Assembly: GCF_049705945.1 (NCBI RefSeq)
Contig: NZ_JBNAMV010000004.1
Location: 1,116,001 to 1,180,000, forward strand
Source of the DNA: Salarchaeum japonicum_A
GTDB taxonomy: Archaea; Halobacteriota; Halobacteria; Halobacteriales; Halobacteriaceae
Length of the DNA stretch: 64,000 nucleotides
Direction: 5' to 3'
Part shown: in pieces, positions 41,965-49,647 of the stretch
Numbering within the stretch: position 1 is the first letter of the stretch
Layout: each line of letters starts with the position of its first letter
Made by a program: the position numbers and the translations under genes
The notes under the pieces: generated by a model
Seen by the model: the letters and a program-made list of their open reading frames with translations, nothing else
What the model was told of the DNA's origin: nothing
Databases searched by the model: none

Positions 41965-42345
41965 CTAGTCGCGGGAGACGAGCGCGCTGATGAGGGTGTC
42001 GTCCTTGTGCAGCGACTTTATCTGGTTCGCCGGTCCGATGACCGTGAGCTTCGAGGACTCGTTGTTCCCCATCAAGCGATTGAGGAACCCGCCGTTGTTC
42101 GTCTCGGAGCGCGGGAACGACTCGATTTCGATGCCGGAGAACCCATCAGGATTGATTTCGCTCATCGTCACTTCGATGAGCTTCGACTCCTCGTCCGGGC
42201 TCAGGCCGCGTTCGAGCACCACGATGTTCCCGTCGTGGACGCCGTCGAGAATGAGCCGGATCTTCTCCATCGAGGTCTTTCCCTCCATCCGCTCGCCGCT
42301 GATGAAGTCGATCTGCACGCCGTCTTCGTGTTCTATTTCTGGCAT
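41965..42345 (-). CDS. arvB: OapB/ArvB family protein (DUF2073)
   Basis: 126 residues, acidic, no membrane segment. It opens MPEIEHEDGVQIDFISGERM; the mid-section has ILDGVHDGNIVVLERGLSPDEESKLIEVTM, and the C-terminus LTVIGPANQIKSLHKDDTLI. This matches the DUF2073 family that always accompanies the Era-like GTPase gene in euryarchaea. It probably works with ArvA; its biochemistry is unknown. It is flanked by 1-nt and 6-nt gaps, so arvA-B-C form one operon. Confidence 0.88.
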   Translation of the reverse strand: MPEIEHEDGVQIDFISGERMEGKTSMEKIRLILDGVHDGNIVVLERGLSPDEESKLIEVTMSEINPDGFSGIEIESFPRSETNNGGFLNRLMGNNESSKLTVIGPANQIKSLHKDDTLISALVSRD

Positions 42346-42351
42346 CCTGTG

Positions 42352-42999
42352 TCACCCGAATTTTGTCGCAATCTCGTCGTACACTTCGTCCATGTTGTCG
42401 CCCTCCAGTGCGGAGAGCGGGAGGGTGTCGTGCTGGGGGAACGCGTTCTTGATGCGCTGGATGTTCGCGTCCTCCAGGTCGGTCTTGTTCGCGAGGATGA
42501 GAACGGGAAGGTCCCGGCTCTCGATGATGCCGATGAGCATCGTGTTCACCTGCGTGAACGGGTCCGTGGTCGCGTCGAGCACGTAGATGACGCCGTCCAC
42601 GTCCTCTCGCAGCCAGTGCATCGCCTCGGCGACGCCCTCGGTCGCCTCGCGAGACCGACGAACGGCCTCGTCCTTCTCCATGCCGTGCTCGACGAACTCC
42701 TCGTAGTCGACCTTCGTCGCGACACCTGGCGTGTCGACGATGTCGATGCTGACGGTGCGGCCGTTGCGCTCGATTTCGACGTTCTCCTTCCGGCGCGCGC
42801 GCCGGGTTTCGTGTGGAACGTGACTCTCGGGGCCGATGGCGTCACCGGTCCAGTCGCGCGCGATTCGATTCGCGAGCGTCGTCTTCCCCGCGTTGGGTGG
42901 TCCGTATATCCCGATGCGCTTGGCTTCCTCGCCGTCACCGGCGAAGAGCTTCGCCGTCACACCGGAGATGCTGTCTTTGAGGTCTGCGAACAGTCCCAT
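42352..42999 (-). CDS. arvA: Era-like small GTPase OapA/ArvA
   Basis: 215 residues. GTPase motifs: G1 GPPNAGKT (33-40), G3 DTPGV, G4 NKTD (about 169-172) and a SALEG G5. The N-terminus MGLFADLKDSISGVTAKLFA could be an amphipathic membrane-binding helix. In Haloferax volcanii this GTPase (ArvA, formerly OapA) is required for extracellular vesicle production; its gene sits next to oriC1 as here. First gene of the arvABC operon, transcribed away from the origin. Confidence 0.92.
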   Translation of the reverse strand: MGLFADLKDSISGVTAKLFAGDGEEAKRIGIYGPPNAGKTTLANRIARDWTGDAIGPESHVPHETRRARRKENVEIERNGRTVSIDIVDTPGVATKVDYEEFVEHGMEKDEAVRRSREATEGVAEAMHWLREDVDGVIYVLDATTDPFTQVNTMLIGIIESRDLPVLILANKTDLEDANIQRIKNAFPQHDTLPLSALEGDNMDEVYDEIATKFG

Positions 43000-43103
43000 C
43001 CTTGGCTCTCCTACGCACCCCCATACGTGTAAGGCTAACGCAGAACTCGCACTCCTACGGCCGATATCGCGTCAGACGGACGGCATCCGGGCGGTTTGTA
43101 GAA

Positions 43104-43119
43104 GCGAAACGAAGGGGTT
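43104..43119 (+). repeat. ORB (partial)
   Basis: gcgaaacgaaggggtt: the core and G-run are present but the left ttccac part is missing. Lies about 105 nt upstream of the arvA start. Confidence 0.5.
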
Positions 43120-43200
43120 CAGCTGGCCCGGTGAACACGACCACCTGGGACAGGGCGGGAGCCCATCCATAGCGACTGGGTGAGAGCCCTCCCGATTGCC

Positions 43201-43226
43201 CCCCACCCCTCTGTTTCGAGTGGAAC
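43201..43226 (-). repeat. ORB, inverted partner of the 43403 copy
   Basis: On the - strand gttccactcgaaacagaggg followed by gtgggg. Full ORB with G-rich end facing arvA. Confidence 0.8.
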
Positions 43227-43270
43227 GGTGGAGAACGGTGGGTGGGCTGGGCGGAGAACGAGCGAGAACT

Positions 43271-43370
43271 CCACTAGAAACCAACACAACACCTATCCAA
43301 ATTTCTCTTACTGTTGCAGTACGGTTTTGGTTGTTCCGTATCTTACTTAGTTCTTTCTCGTGTCTAGCGA
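43271..43370. other. AT-rich candidate unwinding element 1
   Basis: 41 G+C in 100 nt by hand count, against roughly two thirds in surrounding genes. Flanked by the inverted ORBs at 43201 and 43403. Likely duplex-unwinding element. Confidence 0.6.
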
Positions 43371-43402
43371 CCTCGTCGCAACCCCACCCACCCCATCACC
43401 CA

Positions 43403-43431
43403 TCTCCACCCGAAACGAAGGGGTGGGGGGG
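43403..43431 (+). repeat. ORB with extended G-string
   Basis: tctccacccgaaacgaaggg followed by gtggggggg. This is the longest G-string of the set. Confidence 0.8.
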
Positions 43432-43452
43432 TCCGACCCGTCCCACACCAGG

Positions 43453-43475
43453 ACCCACCCGTTTCAGGTGGAACC
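43453..43475 (-). repeat. ORB, inverted partner of the 43918 copy
   Basis: On the - strand ggttccacctgaaacgggtg then ggt. The spacer between core and G-run is shorter than in the other copies. Confidence 0.7.
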
Positions 43476-43790
43476 GACTATAACTCCTCACTATCGGAAC
43501 GTTGCACTCCCCTCACGCGCTCCCGCTCTCCGACTCCTCGGGGCTCCGTTCCGTTCAGTTACCGGCTCGTCTGCGATTGGATCCAATCGTTCTCCGAATA
43601 CTCTTCACCACGCGAGAATTTCCTGATGAACGGTCGTCAGCGCTCGACGTTCTGCGTCCGCACTTTCTCCGAACGAAACGCTCGTGCCGCCTCGGTTCTC
43701 CAACTTTCTCGTCGTCCCGCCTCTCTTGTCTTCGGTTATCTCCGCTCTGTCTGTCGATTTCTCGTGGTATCCGCGGAGTCTGCACGCTGG

Positions 43791-43850
43791 ACCGAAACTT
43801 ATTAACTCCTGTACTTTCCATTGTTTCATCTGCATCAACTGCATACGCCT
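43791..43850. other. AT-rich candidate unwinding element 2
   Basis: 24 G+C in 60 nt by hand count, including aaacttattaactc. Could also hold an upstream promoter for orc1 about 150 nt before its ATG. Confidence 0.45.
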
Positions 43851-43917
43851 CACGGGCGGCCACCGTTATTCCGGCGGCAGGGTCTCACTTACGCCGGTTC
43901 TCGCTGCCTCGCGGGCA

Positions 43918-43940
43918 TCTCCACCTGAAACAGAGGGGTG
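43918..43940 (+). repeat. ORB overlapping the orc1 promoter
   Basis: tctccacctgaaacagaggg then gtg, ending 12 nt before the orc1 ATG. It occupies the place of the TATA/BRE, so Orc1 binding could repress its own gene (inference). Confidence 0.75.
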
Positions 43941-43952
43941 AACGATTCAGAT

Positions 43953-45431
43953 ATGGATGACAACACACCGGCGGACGACCGACGCACGGCGCGCGACTTC
44001 GACGTGGAGATCGACGACGTTCTCGACGAGGACGCCGAAGACGACGAGGACGGCCTCTTCGACGACCTCCTCCGCGGCGAACCCATCTTCGAGAACAAAG
44101 AAGTCCTCCGCCCCTCCTACACCCCGCACGAACTCCCGCACCGGAACGAACAGATCAACAACATGGCGACCATCCTCGTCGCCGCGCTCCGCGGAGAAAC
44201 CCCCTCGAACATCCTCATTTACGGGAAAACCGGCACCGGAAAGACCGCCTCCGCGAAGTTCGTTAGCCAGGAACTCGAAAAGACCTCGCGGAAGTACGAG
44301 GTTCCCTGCGAGGTCGAGTACATCAACTGCGAGGTCACGGACACCCAGTATCGCGTGCTCGCGCAGCTCGCGAACACGTTCATCCAGCAGAACCGCGAGT
44401 TCGTCGACGACCGCGTGGACGAACTCGAAGCCCTCGCCGAACGCGCCCGCGACGACCCGCCCGCACTCGATGACACCGAGTTCGACTCCGTCGAGGAAGT
44501 CGTCGAACGCGTCGACTCCCTGCTCGACGACCGCGAGGAGATGGAGGACGTTCCGATGACCGGATGGCCGACTGACCGCGTGTACACGGAGTTCTTCGAC
44601 GCCGTGGACTACGTCGAACGCGTCGCCGTCATCATGCTCGACGAAATCGACAAACTCGTCGAGAAATCCGGGGACGACACCCTCTACAACCTCTCCCGGA
44701 TGAACTCCGAACTCGACAACTCACGCGTCTCCATCATCGGCATCAGTAACGACCTGAAGTTCACGGACTTCCTCGACCCCCGCGTCAAGTCCTCCCTCGG
44801 CGAGGAGGAAATCGTCTTCCCGCCCTACGACGCGAACCAGCTCCGCGACATCCTCGAACACCGCTCGGAGACGTCGTTCAAGGCGGACGCGCTCTCCGAG
44901 GACGTACTCCCGTTGTGTGCGGCGTTCGCCGCGCAGGAACACGGGGACGCGCGCCGCGCGCTCGACCTCCTCCGCACCGCGGGCGAACTCGCGGAACGCG
45001 ACCAGGCCGACATCGTCACCGAATCCCACGTGCGTCGCGCGCAGGACAAGATCGAACTCGACCGCGTCGTCGAGGTCGTCCGCACCCTCCCCACGCAGTC
45101 GAAACTCGTCCTCTACGCCATCCTCGTCCTCGAAAAACACGGCGTGCACAACATCAACACGGGCGAAGTGTACAACATCTACAAGCGTCTCTGCGACGAG
45201 ATCGACGCCGACGTGCTCACCCAGCGCCGGGTGACCGACCTCATCAGCGAACTCGACATGCTCGGCATCGTGAACGCCGTCGTCGTCTCGAAGGGCCGCT
45301 ACGGCCGCACGAAAGAAATCAGTCTCTCCGTGCCCGTCGAGGAGACGGAAGCCGTCCTCGAAGCCGACTCTCGGTTGGGGGACGTGGAGAACGTCACGCC
45401 GTTCGTGCAGGCGCGCTTCGACAACGAGTAA
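43953..45431 (+). CDS. orc1: Origin recognition/initiator protein Orc1/Cdc6
   Basis: 492 residues from the ATG at 43953; a GTG at 43938 would add five residues but lies in the ORB. An acidic N-terminal tail (1-40) precedes the AAA+ module: Walker A GKTGTGKT (91-98), Walker B VIMLDEIDKL (about 225-234), sensor 1 GISND, sensor 2 near GDARRALDLLR. A winged-helix DNA-binding domain follows (about 375-485; LVLYAILVLEKHGVHNINTG, then YGRTKEISLSV). It binds ORBs and opens the origin, then recruits MCM. An insertion of about 55 acidic residues before Walker B is typical of the origin-linked Orc1 of haloarchaea. Confidence 0.97.
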   Translation: MDDNTPADDRRTARDFDVEIDDVLDEDAEDDEDGLFDDLLRGEPIFENKEVLRPSYTPHELPHRNEQINNMATILVAALRGETPSNILIYGKTGTGKTASAKFVSQELEKTSRKYEVPCEVEYINCEVTDTQYRVLAQLANTFIQQNREFVDDRVDELEALAERARDDPPALDDTEFDSVEEVVERVDSLLDDREEMEDVPMTGWPTDRVYTEFFDAVDYVERVAVIMLDEIDKLVEKSGDDTLYNLSRMNSELDNSRVSIIGISNDLKFTDFLDPRVKSSLGEEEIVFPPYDANQLRDILEHRSETSFKADALSEDVLPLCAAFAAQEHGDARRALDLLRTAGELAERDQADIVTESHVRRAQDKIELDRVVEVVRTLPTQSKLVLYAILVLEKHGVHNINTGEVYNIYKRLCDEIDADVLTQRRVTDLISELDMLGIVNAVVVSKGRYGRTKEISLSVPVEETEAVLEADSRLGDVENVTPFVQARFDNE

Positions 45432-45446
45432 CCTCGAATACCTGTT

Positions 45447-46133
45447 CTACGAGACGAGTTCGGTCACCGCTTCACCGACAGTGGCCTCGCCGGAGAAGAT
45501 GAGGCGAACGTACCCGAGCCACGGCACTCGGAACTGCGCGCGCCCCTGCACCCACTCTGGCTTGACGGGACTGCTGATGCCGTTCACCTGGTCGTAGTAC
45601 TGGTTGTTGTCGCCCTTCGTGACGAACCCGGCGTGGGGCGCGGGACAGTTCGATATCGCCGCACAGCTGTTGCCGTCGACGTACTCGGGGTCGGCTCTGT
45701 CGTACCAGTTCTCGCCGTCCGCGACCCAGAACCGCGCGCGGTGGATGATGGGGGTGGCGCCGCTCCGGCCGTCGCGCTGGTAGACGAGCACGTCGCCGTA
45801 GCCGCCGAAGCGCTGGTAGTCCACGTCTTCGGCTATCTCGTGGGTGATGACGCCGGTGTCCGCGTACCCCATGTCGCCCGCGAACCGGTGTTCCTCGACG
45901 ACGAACACGAGGTCGCCGCGCTGCATGTGCGGCTCCATGCTCCCGGATTCGACGGCGACCAGCGGCGGCCACAGTCCGCTCACGCTGAACAACAGCATGC
46001 CGACGAGGAGGACGGCGAGCGCGCTCGACACCATTTCTCGCAGGAACACGACGAACTCGTTGTTCGTCCGGAACACCCACCGGACGGCGTCCGTGGGGCT
46101 TCGTCGCGGGTCCGGCGCGTCGTCGTCGGCCAT
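45447..46133 (-). CDS. sec11: Signal peptidase I, archaeal Sec11 type
   Basis: 228 residues from the ATG complementary to 46131-46133; cttttgt on the - strand (complement 46159-46165) is at promoter distance. A cytoplasmic N-terminus leads to one membrane helix (about 34-56), then the catalytic block VESGSMEPHMQRGDLVFV with nucleophile Ser65, GDVLVYQRDG...IIHRA with His131 in place of the bacterial Lys, and KGDNN with the acidic residue. This is the S26B Ser-His type, as in HVO_0002 beside orc1 in Haloferax. It removes signal peptides outside the cell membrane. Confidence 0.93.
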   Translation of the reverse strand: MADDDAPDPRRSPTDAVRWVFRTNNEFVVFLREMVSSALAVLLVGMLLFSVSGLWPPLVAVESGSMEPHMQRGDLVFVVEEHRFAGDMGYADTGVITHEIAEDVDYQRFGGYGDVLVYQRDGRSGATPIIHRARFWVADGENWYDRADPEYVDGNSCAAISNCPAPHAGFVTKGDNNQYYDQVNGISSPVKPEWVQGRAQFRVPWLGYVRLIFSGEATVGEAVTELVS

Positions 46134-46273
46134 ACAGAACGGACGATGCGCCCGGGGGACAAAAGCCCCGCCGGTCCGGTCGTCTCCGACTTGCGGGTAC
46201 TCCGGGACACCGTCCGGCACGCCGCTCACGCCCACGTCCACCGCAGGGCTTTTGCTCGCGTCCCCCCTCCCGA

Positions 46274-48004
46274 GTGAGTGTGCCGAACTCGACGCCGGTC
46301 GTGGTCGTTCGGGAACTCACGAGCCACGGCTACAACGCGGACCGGGACGCCGTGACCCTGCTCGCGGACGAACCCGACCCCGCGCGCGCCGTCGAGCACG
46401 TCGTCGAGCACGCCCCCGCGGACGTGCTCACCATCTCCGCCGCGCAGGTCCGCGACGCCCTCAAGGCTCGCGGCGATGACGAGGCCGCCGACGCATCCGG
46501 AGCCAGGAACGACCGCCCCGGGCCGTCCACCGACGCCGCGTCGCCCACCGCCGCGGACGACACCGCGGATACTGCCGAACAGAACGCTCCGGATGCCGCT
46601 GACCACACCACAGACCACACCGACGACAACCCTTCCGAACCCACTATTTCGAGTGGAAGCGAGAAAACAACTTCCTCGAGTAAGGCTAGTGGTTCTGCAC
46701 CCGAAACAAAGGGGGTTAGTGAGGGGTCAACTGGCGTTTCGGATGCGCTGGACGCGGATTCTATCGGAGAGTTCGAGCGTGCGGTGGACGAGACGTTGCA
46801 CGAGGTGCGTGTCGCGAACGACATCACGGGCCAGTCCACCGGAACCGGCGACTACGGCGACTTCGTCTCCGTGTTCCGCGACCGCTACGACCGGCTCTCC
46901 TCGAAACTCCGCGGGCGCGTGAACCACCGGCCGACGAACGCGCTCGAATCGATGGGCGGCGGGAGCGAGGCCGCCATCGTCGGGATGGTGAACGACATCC
47001 GCTCCACCGCGAGCGGTCACTGGCTCATCGAACTGGAGGACACGAACGGCGTCTTCCCCGCGCTCGTCATGAAGGACCGGGACATCGCCGCGCACGTCGA
47101 CGAACTCCTCTTGGACGAGGTCATCGCCGTCGAGGGGTCGCTCGCACAGGACGGCGGCATCCTCTTCGTGGACTCGCTGCACTTCCCCGACGTCCCGCGG
47201 ACGTACGAGCCGAACACCGCCGACCGCCACGTGCAGGCCGCACTCATCAGCGACGTGCACGTCGGCAGCCAGGAGTTCGCGGACTACGCCTGGGAATCGT
47301 TCGCGCGCTGGCTTCACACCGAGGAAGCCGAACACGTCGAGTACCTCCTCATCGCGGGCGACATGGTCGAGGGCGTCGGCGTCTACCCGAATCAGGACGA
47401 CGAGCTCGACATCGTCGACATCTACGAGCAGTACGAGGCGTTCGCGGAGAAACTCAAGCAGGTCCCCGGAGACATGGAGATCGTGATGATTCCGGGGAAC
47501 CACGACGCGGTCCGGCTCGCGGAACCCCAGCCGGCGTTCGACGAGGAACTCCGCGACATCATGAGCGCGCACGACGCCCGCATCACCGGAAACCCCAGCA
47601 CGGTGACCGTCGAGGGCGTGAACGTCCTGATGTACCACGGCGTCAGCATCGACGAGGTCATCGCCGAACACCCGAGCGAGTCCGTCTCCTACCAGGCGCC
47701 ACACCGAGCGATGGAGAAACTCCTCCGGAAGCGCCACGTCGCCCCCCAGTACGGCGGCCGCCTCCGCGTCGCGCCGGAGGAGAAGGACTACCTCGTCATG
47801 GACGACGTGCCCGACGTGTTCCATACGGGCCACGTCCACAAGCTCGGCGTCGGGACGTACAACAACGTCCGCCTCGTGAACTCGGGGTGCTGGCAGGAGC
47901 AGACCGAGTTCCAGAAGTCCGTCAACATCGACCCGGACGTGGCGACCGCGCCCATCCTCGACCTCGACACGCTCGACGTGACCGTCCGCAAGTTCGAGAA
48001 CTAA
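46274..48004 (+). CDS. polD1: DNA polymerase D small subunit DP1 (3'-5' exonuclease)
   Basis: 576 residues from a GTG start (another GTG two codons on is possible); a TATA-like cttttgc at 46249-46255 is in place. N-terminal helical domain (1-70), then an acidic Ser/Thr/Ala-rich linker (about 70-160), an OB fold (about 205-290) and a calcineurin-like phosphoesterase domain: DVHVGS, GDMVEGVG, GNHDAVRL, YHGVS and GHVHKLG. DP1 provides proofreading for the archaeal replicative polymerase D; the large subunit DP2 is elsewhere. The linker DNA contains two inverted ORB-like motifs (46640-46659, 46693-46718). Confidence 0.96.
   Translation: MSVPNSTPVVVVRELTSHGYNADRDAVTLLADEPDPARAVEHVVEHAPADVLTISAAQVRDALKARGDDEAADASGARNDRPGPSTDAASPTAADDTADTAEQNAPDAADHTTDHTDDNPSEPTISSGSEKTTSSSKASGSAPETKGVSEGSTGVSDALDADSIGEFERAVDETLHEVRVANDITGQSTGTGDYGDFVSVFRDRYDRLSSKLRGRVNHRPTNALESMGGGSEAAIVGMVNDIRSTASGHWLIELEDTNGVFPALVMKDRDIAAHVDELLLDEVIAVEGSLAQDGGILFVDSLHFPDVPRTYEPNTADRHVQAALISDVHVGSQEFADYAWESFARWLHTEEAEHVEYLLIAGDMVEGVGVYPNQDDELDIVDIYEQYEAFAEKLKQVPGDMEIVMIPGNHDAVRLAEPQPAFDEELRDIMSAHDARITGNPSTVTVEGVNVLMYHGVSIDEVIAEHPSESVSYQAPHRAMEKLLRKRHVAPQYGGRLRVAPEEKDYLVMDDVPDVFHTGHVHKLGVGTYNNVRLVNSGCWQEQTEFQKSVNIDPDVATAPILDLDTLDVTVRKFEN
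46640..46659 (-). repeat. ORB-like motif within the DP1 linker
   Basis: On the - strand cttccactcgaaatagtggg. One mismatch in the cgaaac core (cgaaat), with a short G-run. Encodes about residues 123-129 (PTISSGS). Confidence 0.5.
46693..46718 (+). repeat. ORB-like motif within the DP1 linker
   Basis: ttctgcacccgaaacaaagg then gggtta. Core cgaaac and G5 run are intact. Encodes about residues 141-148 (SAPETKGV). Confidence 0.6.
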
Positions 48005-48056
48005 ACGCGTTTGCCGGCTGCCGAAACTCCTTTTGTGCGCGCCGAGAACGCCCGCC

Positions 48057-49526
48057 GTGTTACGCGCCGCGTTCCGCCGGCTCACCGCCGTCCTCTACGC
48101 CTTCCCCGTCCTCCTCGCGCGAATCGGGTTCCTCGACCGCGAGAAGGGCGAGGAGGCGTTCGACCTCGCAGTCCCCGCGATGGTCACGGGCGGCCTGCGC
48201 ACGCTCCTGCGGACCGCGGACTTCTTCATGGTGAGCGTCGCCGCCGGCGGGAGCGCGGTCGCCGCGCTCGAATTCGGGTTCCAGTACTACTTCATCCCGT
48301 TCGGGTTGGCGCTCGCGCTCACCTCCGGAACCATCAGCGTCGTCTCCCGATTGAAGGGCGCTGACCGCCACCGCAGGGCCGACTTCGCCATCAAGCAGTC
48401 GCTCTGGCTCTCCGTCCTCCTCTCCGTCCCAATCACCGCCCTGACCTGGGTGTACGCGGAACCGATGATAGACCTCCTCACGAACGACCCGGTCGCCATC
48501 GAGGAGGGCGCGGTCTACCTCCAAATCGTGATGCTGTCCGTCGCGTTCCGGTTCTGGGGAATGATTGCGGCCCGGGCGCTCGCGGGCGCGGGCGACACCC
48601 GAACCCCGATGTACGTCCGCCTGCTCACGCTCCCGACGAACATCGTCGTCAACGCCGTCCTCATCTTCGGCCTGCTCGGCTTCCCCGCGCTCGGCGTCGC
48701 CGGCGCCGCCATCGGCACCGCGGTCGCGAACGCGCTCGCCGCCGGCATCTTCTTCGTCCTCCTCGTCTCCGGACGGTACAGCGTCCAACTCCACCTCGGC
48801 GGGAAACAGTGGGACTGGAGTATTGCGAGCGAAATCGTCCGCGTCGCCGTCCCGCTCGCCGGCACCCGGCTCTCCCGGACGTTCGGCCGGTTCCCGTTCC
48901 TGTTCGTGCTCGCCGTGCTCGGCAGCGAAGTCGTCGCCGCGTACGCCATCGGCCGCCGCGTCATGCTCCTCGCGCTGATGCCCGCGTGGGGGTACTCCAC
49001 GGCGTCCTCGACGCTCGTCGGGCAGGCCATCGGCGCGGGCCAAGGCGACGAGGCCGCCGAATACGGCTGGCAGACCCTCCGCATCGCGCTCGTCACCCAG
49101 CTCATCATCGCCGTCGCCATCTTCGCCGCCGCCCGCCCCATCGCCGCCGCGTTCGACGCCGCCGACCTCGACCTCACCGTCACCTTCATCCGCGTGTTCG
49201 GCCTCGGCGTCGCCGCGTTCAGCGTCTCCCGCACCCTCCGCGGCGGCCTCCGCGGCGCGGGCGACACCTCGTGGCCGTTCTACGGCGGCCTCCTCAGCAC
49301 GTACGTGGTCCGACTCCCCATCGCGTTCGCCGCGCTCCCCGCGACGTTCGCGGTCACCGTCCCCCTGCTTGGCGTCACGCTCACGCCCGGACTCGGCTGG
49401 GCGCTCCCCGCCATTTACGTCGCCATCGTCGCCGACATGTACACGCGCGCCGCCGTGAACTTCGTGCGCTTTCGCTCCGGGAAGTGGCGCGAGATCGGCG
49501 CGCGCGCCACGAACCAAACGACCTGA
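48057..49526 (+). CDS. MATE family efflux protein
   Basis: 489 residues from the GTG at 48057 (a TTG eight codons upstream is less likely), with 12 hydrophobic segments in two halves. The first half has LAVPAMVTGGLRTLLRTADF and RFWGMIAARALAGAGDTRTP; the second repeats this as VAVPLAGTRLSRTFGRFPFL and VSRTLRGGLRGAGDTSWPFY. The duplicated 'GAGDT' is typical of MATE proteins. They export organic cations or lipophilic compounds with H+ or Na+. A MATE gene after DP1 is conserved in Haloferax (HVO_0004), confirming the synteny. Confidence 0.92.
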   Translation: MLRAAFRRLTAVLYAFPVLLARIGFLDREKGEEAFDLAVPAMVTGGLRTLLRTADFFMVSVAAGGSAVAALEFGFQYYFIPFGLALALTSGTISVVSRLKGADRHRRADFAIKQSLWLSVLLSVPITALTWVYAEPMIDLLTNDPVAIEEGAVYLQIVMLSVAFRFWGMIAARALAGAGDTRTPMYVRLLTLPTNIVVNAVLIFGLLGFPALGVAGAAIGTAVANALAAGIFFVLLVSGRYSVQLHLGGKQWDWSIASEIVRVAVPLAGTRLSRTFGRFPFLFVLAVLGSEVVAAYAIGRRVMLLALMPAWGYSTASSTLVGQAIGAGQGDEAAEYGWQTLRIALVTQLIIAVAIFAAARPIAAAFDAADLDLTVTFIRVFGLGVAAFSVSRTLRGGLRGAGDTSWPFYGGLLSTYVVRLPIAFAALPATFAVTVPLLGVTLTPGLGWALPAIYVAIVADMYTRAAVNFVRFRSGKWREIGARATNQTT

Positions 49527-49532
49527 TTTAAG
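49526..49532 (+). promoter_or_regulatory. TATA-like box of the 29-aa peptide gene
   Basis: atttaag overlapping the MATE stop, centred 28 nt before the ATG at 49557. Confidence 0.5.
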
Positions 49533-49556
49533 TGGGACGCGGCCCCGTAACGCAGT

Positions 49557-49646
49557 ATGAGCAAAGCGACGAAGTTCGTCCTCGGCACCGTCGGCGCGTC
49601 CGCCGCGCTCTCACTCGTCATCGCCGCGCAGATCGCGCTCGCGTAG
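49557..49646 (+). CDS. 29-aa single-span membrane peptide
   Basis: 29 codons: MSKATKFVLG then a hydrophobic Ala/Leu/Val/Ile stretch TVGASAALSLVIAAQIALA. A basic N-terminus and one transmembrane helix with small residues in one face suggest a membrane-embedded microprotein. The promoter-like atttaag 28 nt upstream predicts a leaderless transcript, and the GTG of the next gene follows its stop after one base, so both appear to be one unit. Function unknown. Confidence 0.6.
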   Translation: MSKATKFVLGTVGASAALSLVIAAQIALA

Positions 49647-49647
49647 C

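Larger units (their letters stand above)
43000..43952. other. Chromosomal replication origin (oriC1 type)
   Basis: 953 nt without a convincing gene between arvA and orc1. Five ORB-type motifs were found: 43104-43119(+), 43201-43226(-), 43403-43431(+), 43453-43475(-) and 43918-43940(+). Four form two inverted pairs, each flanking an AT-rich segment: 43271-43370 (41 G+C of 100 by hand count) and 43791-43850 (24 of 60). The G-rich ends of each pair point outward. This is the architecture of haloarchaeal Orc1-dependent origins, and the neighbours orc1, arvABC and PolD DP1 agree. Open frames in the spacer are basic and aromatic-poor, unlike coding DNA here. Confidence 0.9.

Noticed and set aside
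43380..43480. Closely spaced ORBs considered as a CRISPR or tandem-repeat array
   Set aside because: Copies alternate in orientation, are unevenly spaced and match ORBs; no uniform spacers.
43605..43853. 82-codon - strand frame in the origin region
   Set aside because: Basic and Met-rich start, no acidic bias; overlaps the second AT-rich element.
43502..43960. 152-codon frame across the origin region
   Set aside because: Basic, Ser/Arg/Leu-rich, with ORBs at its end; does not look like a haloarchaeal protein.
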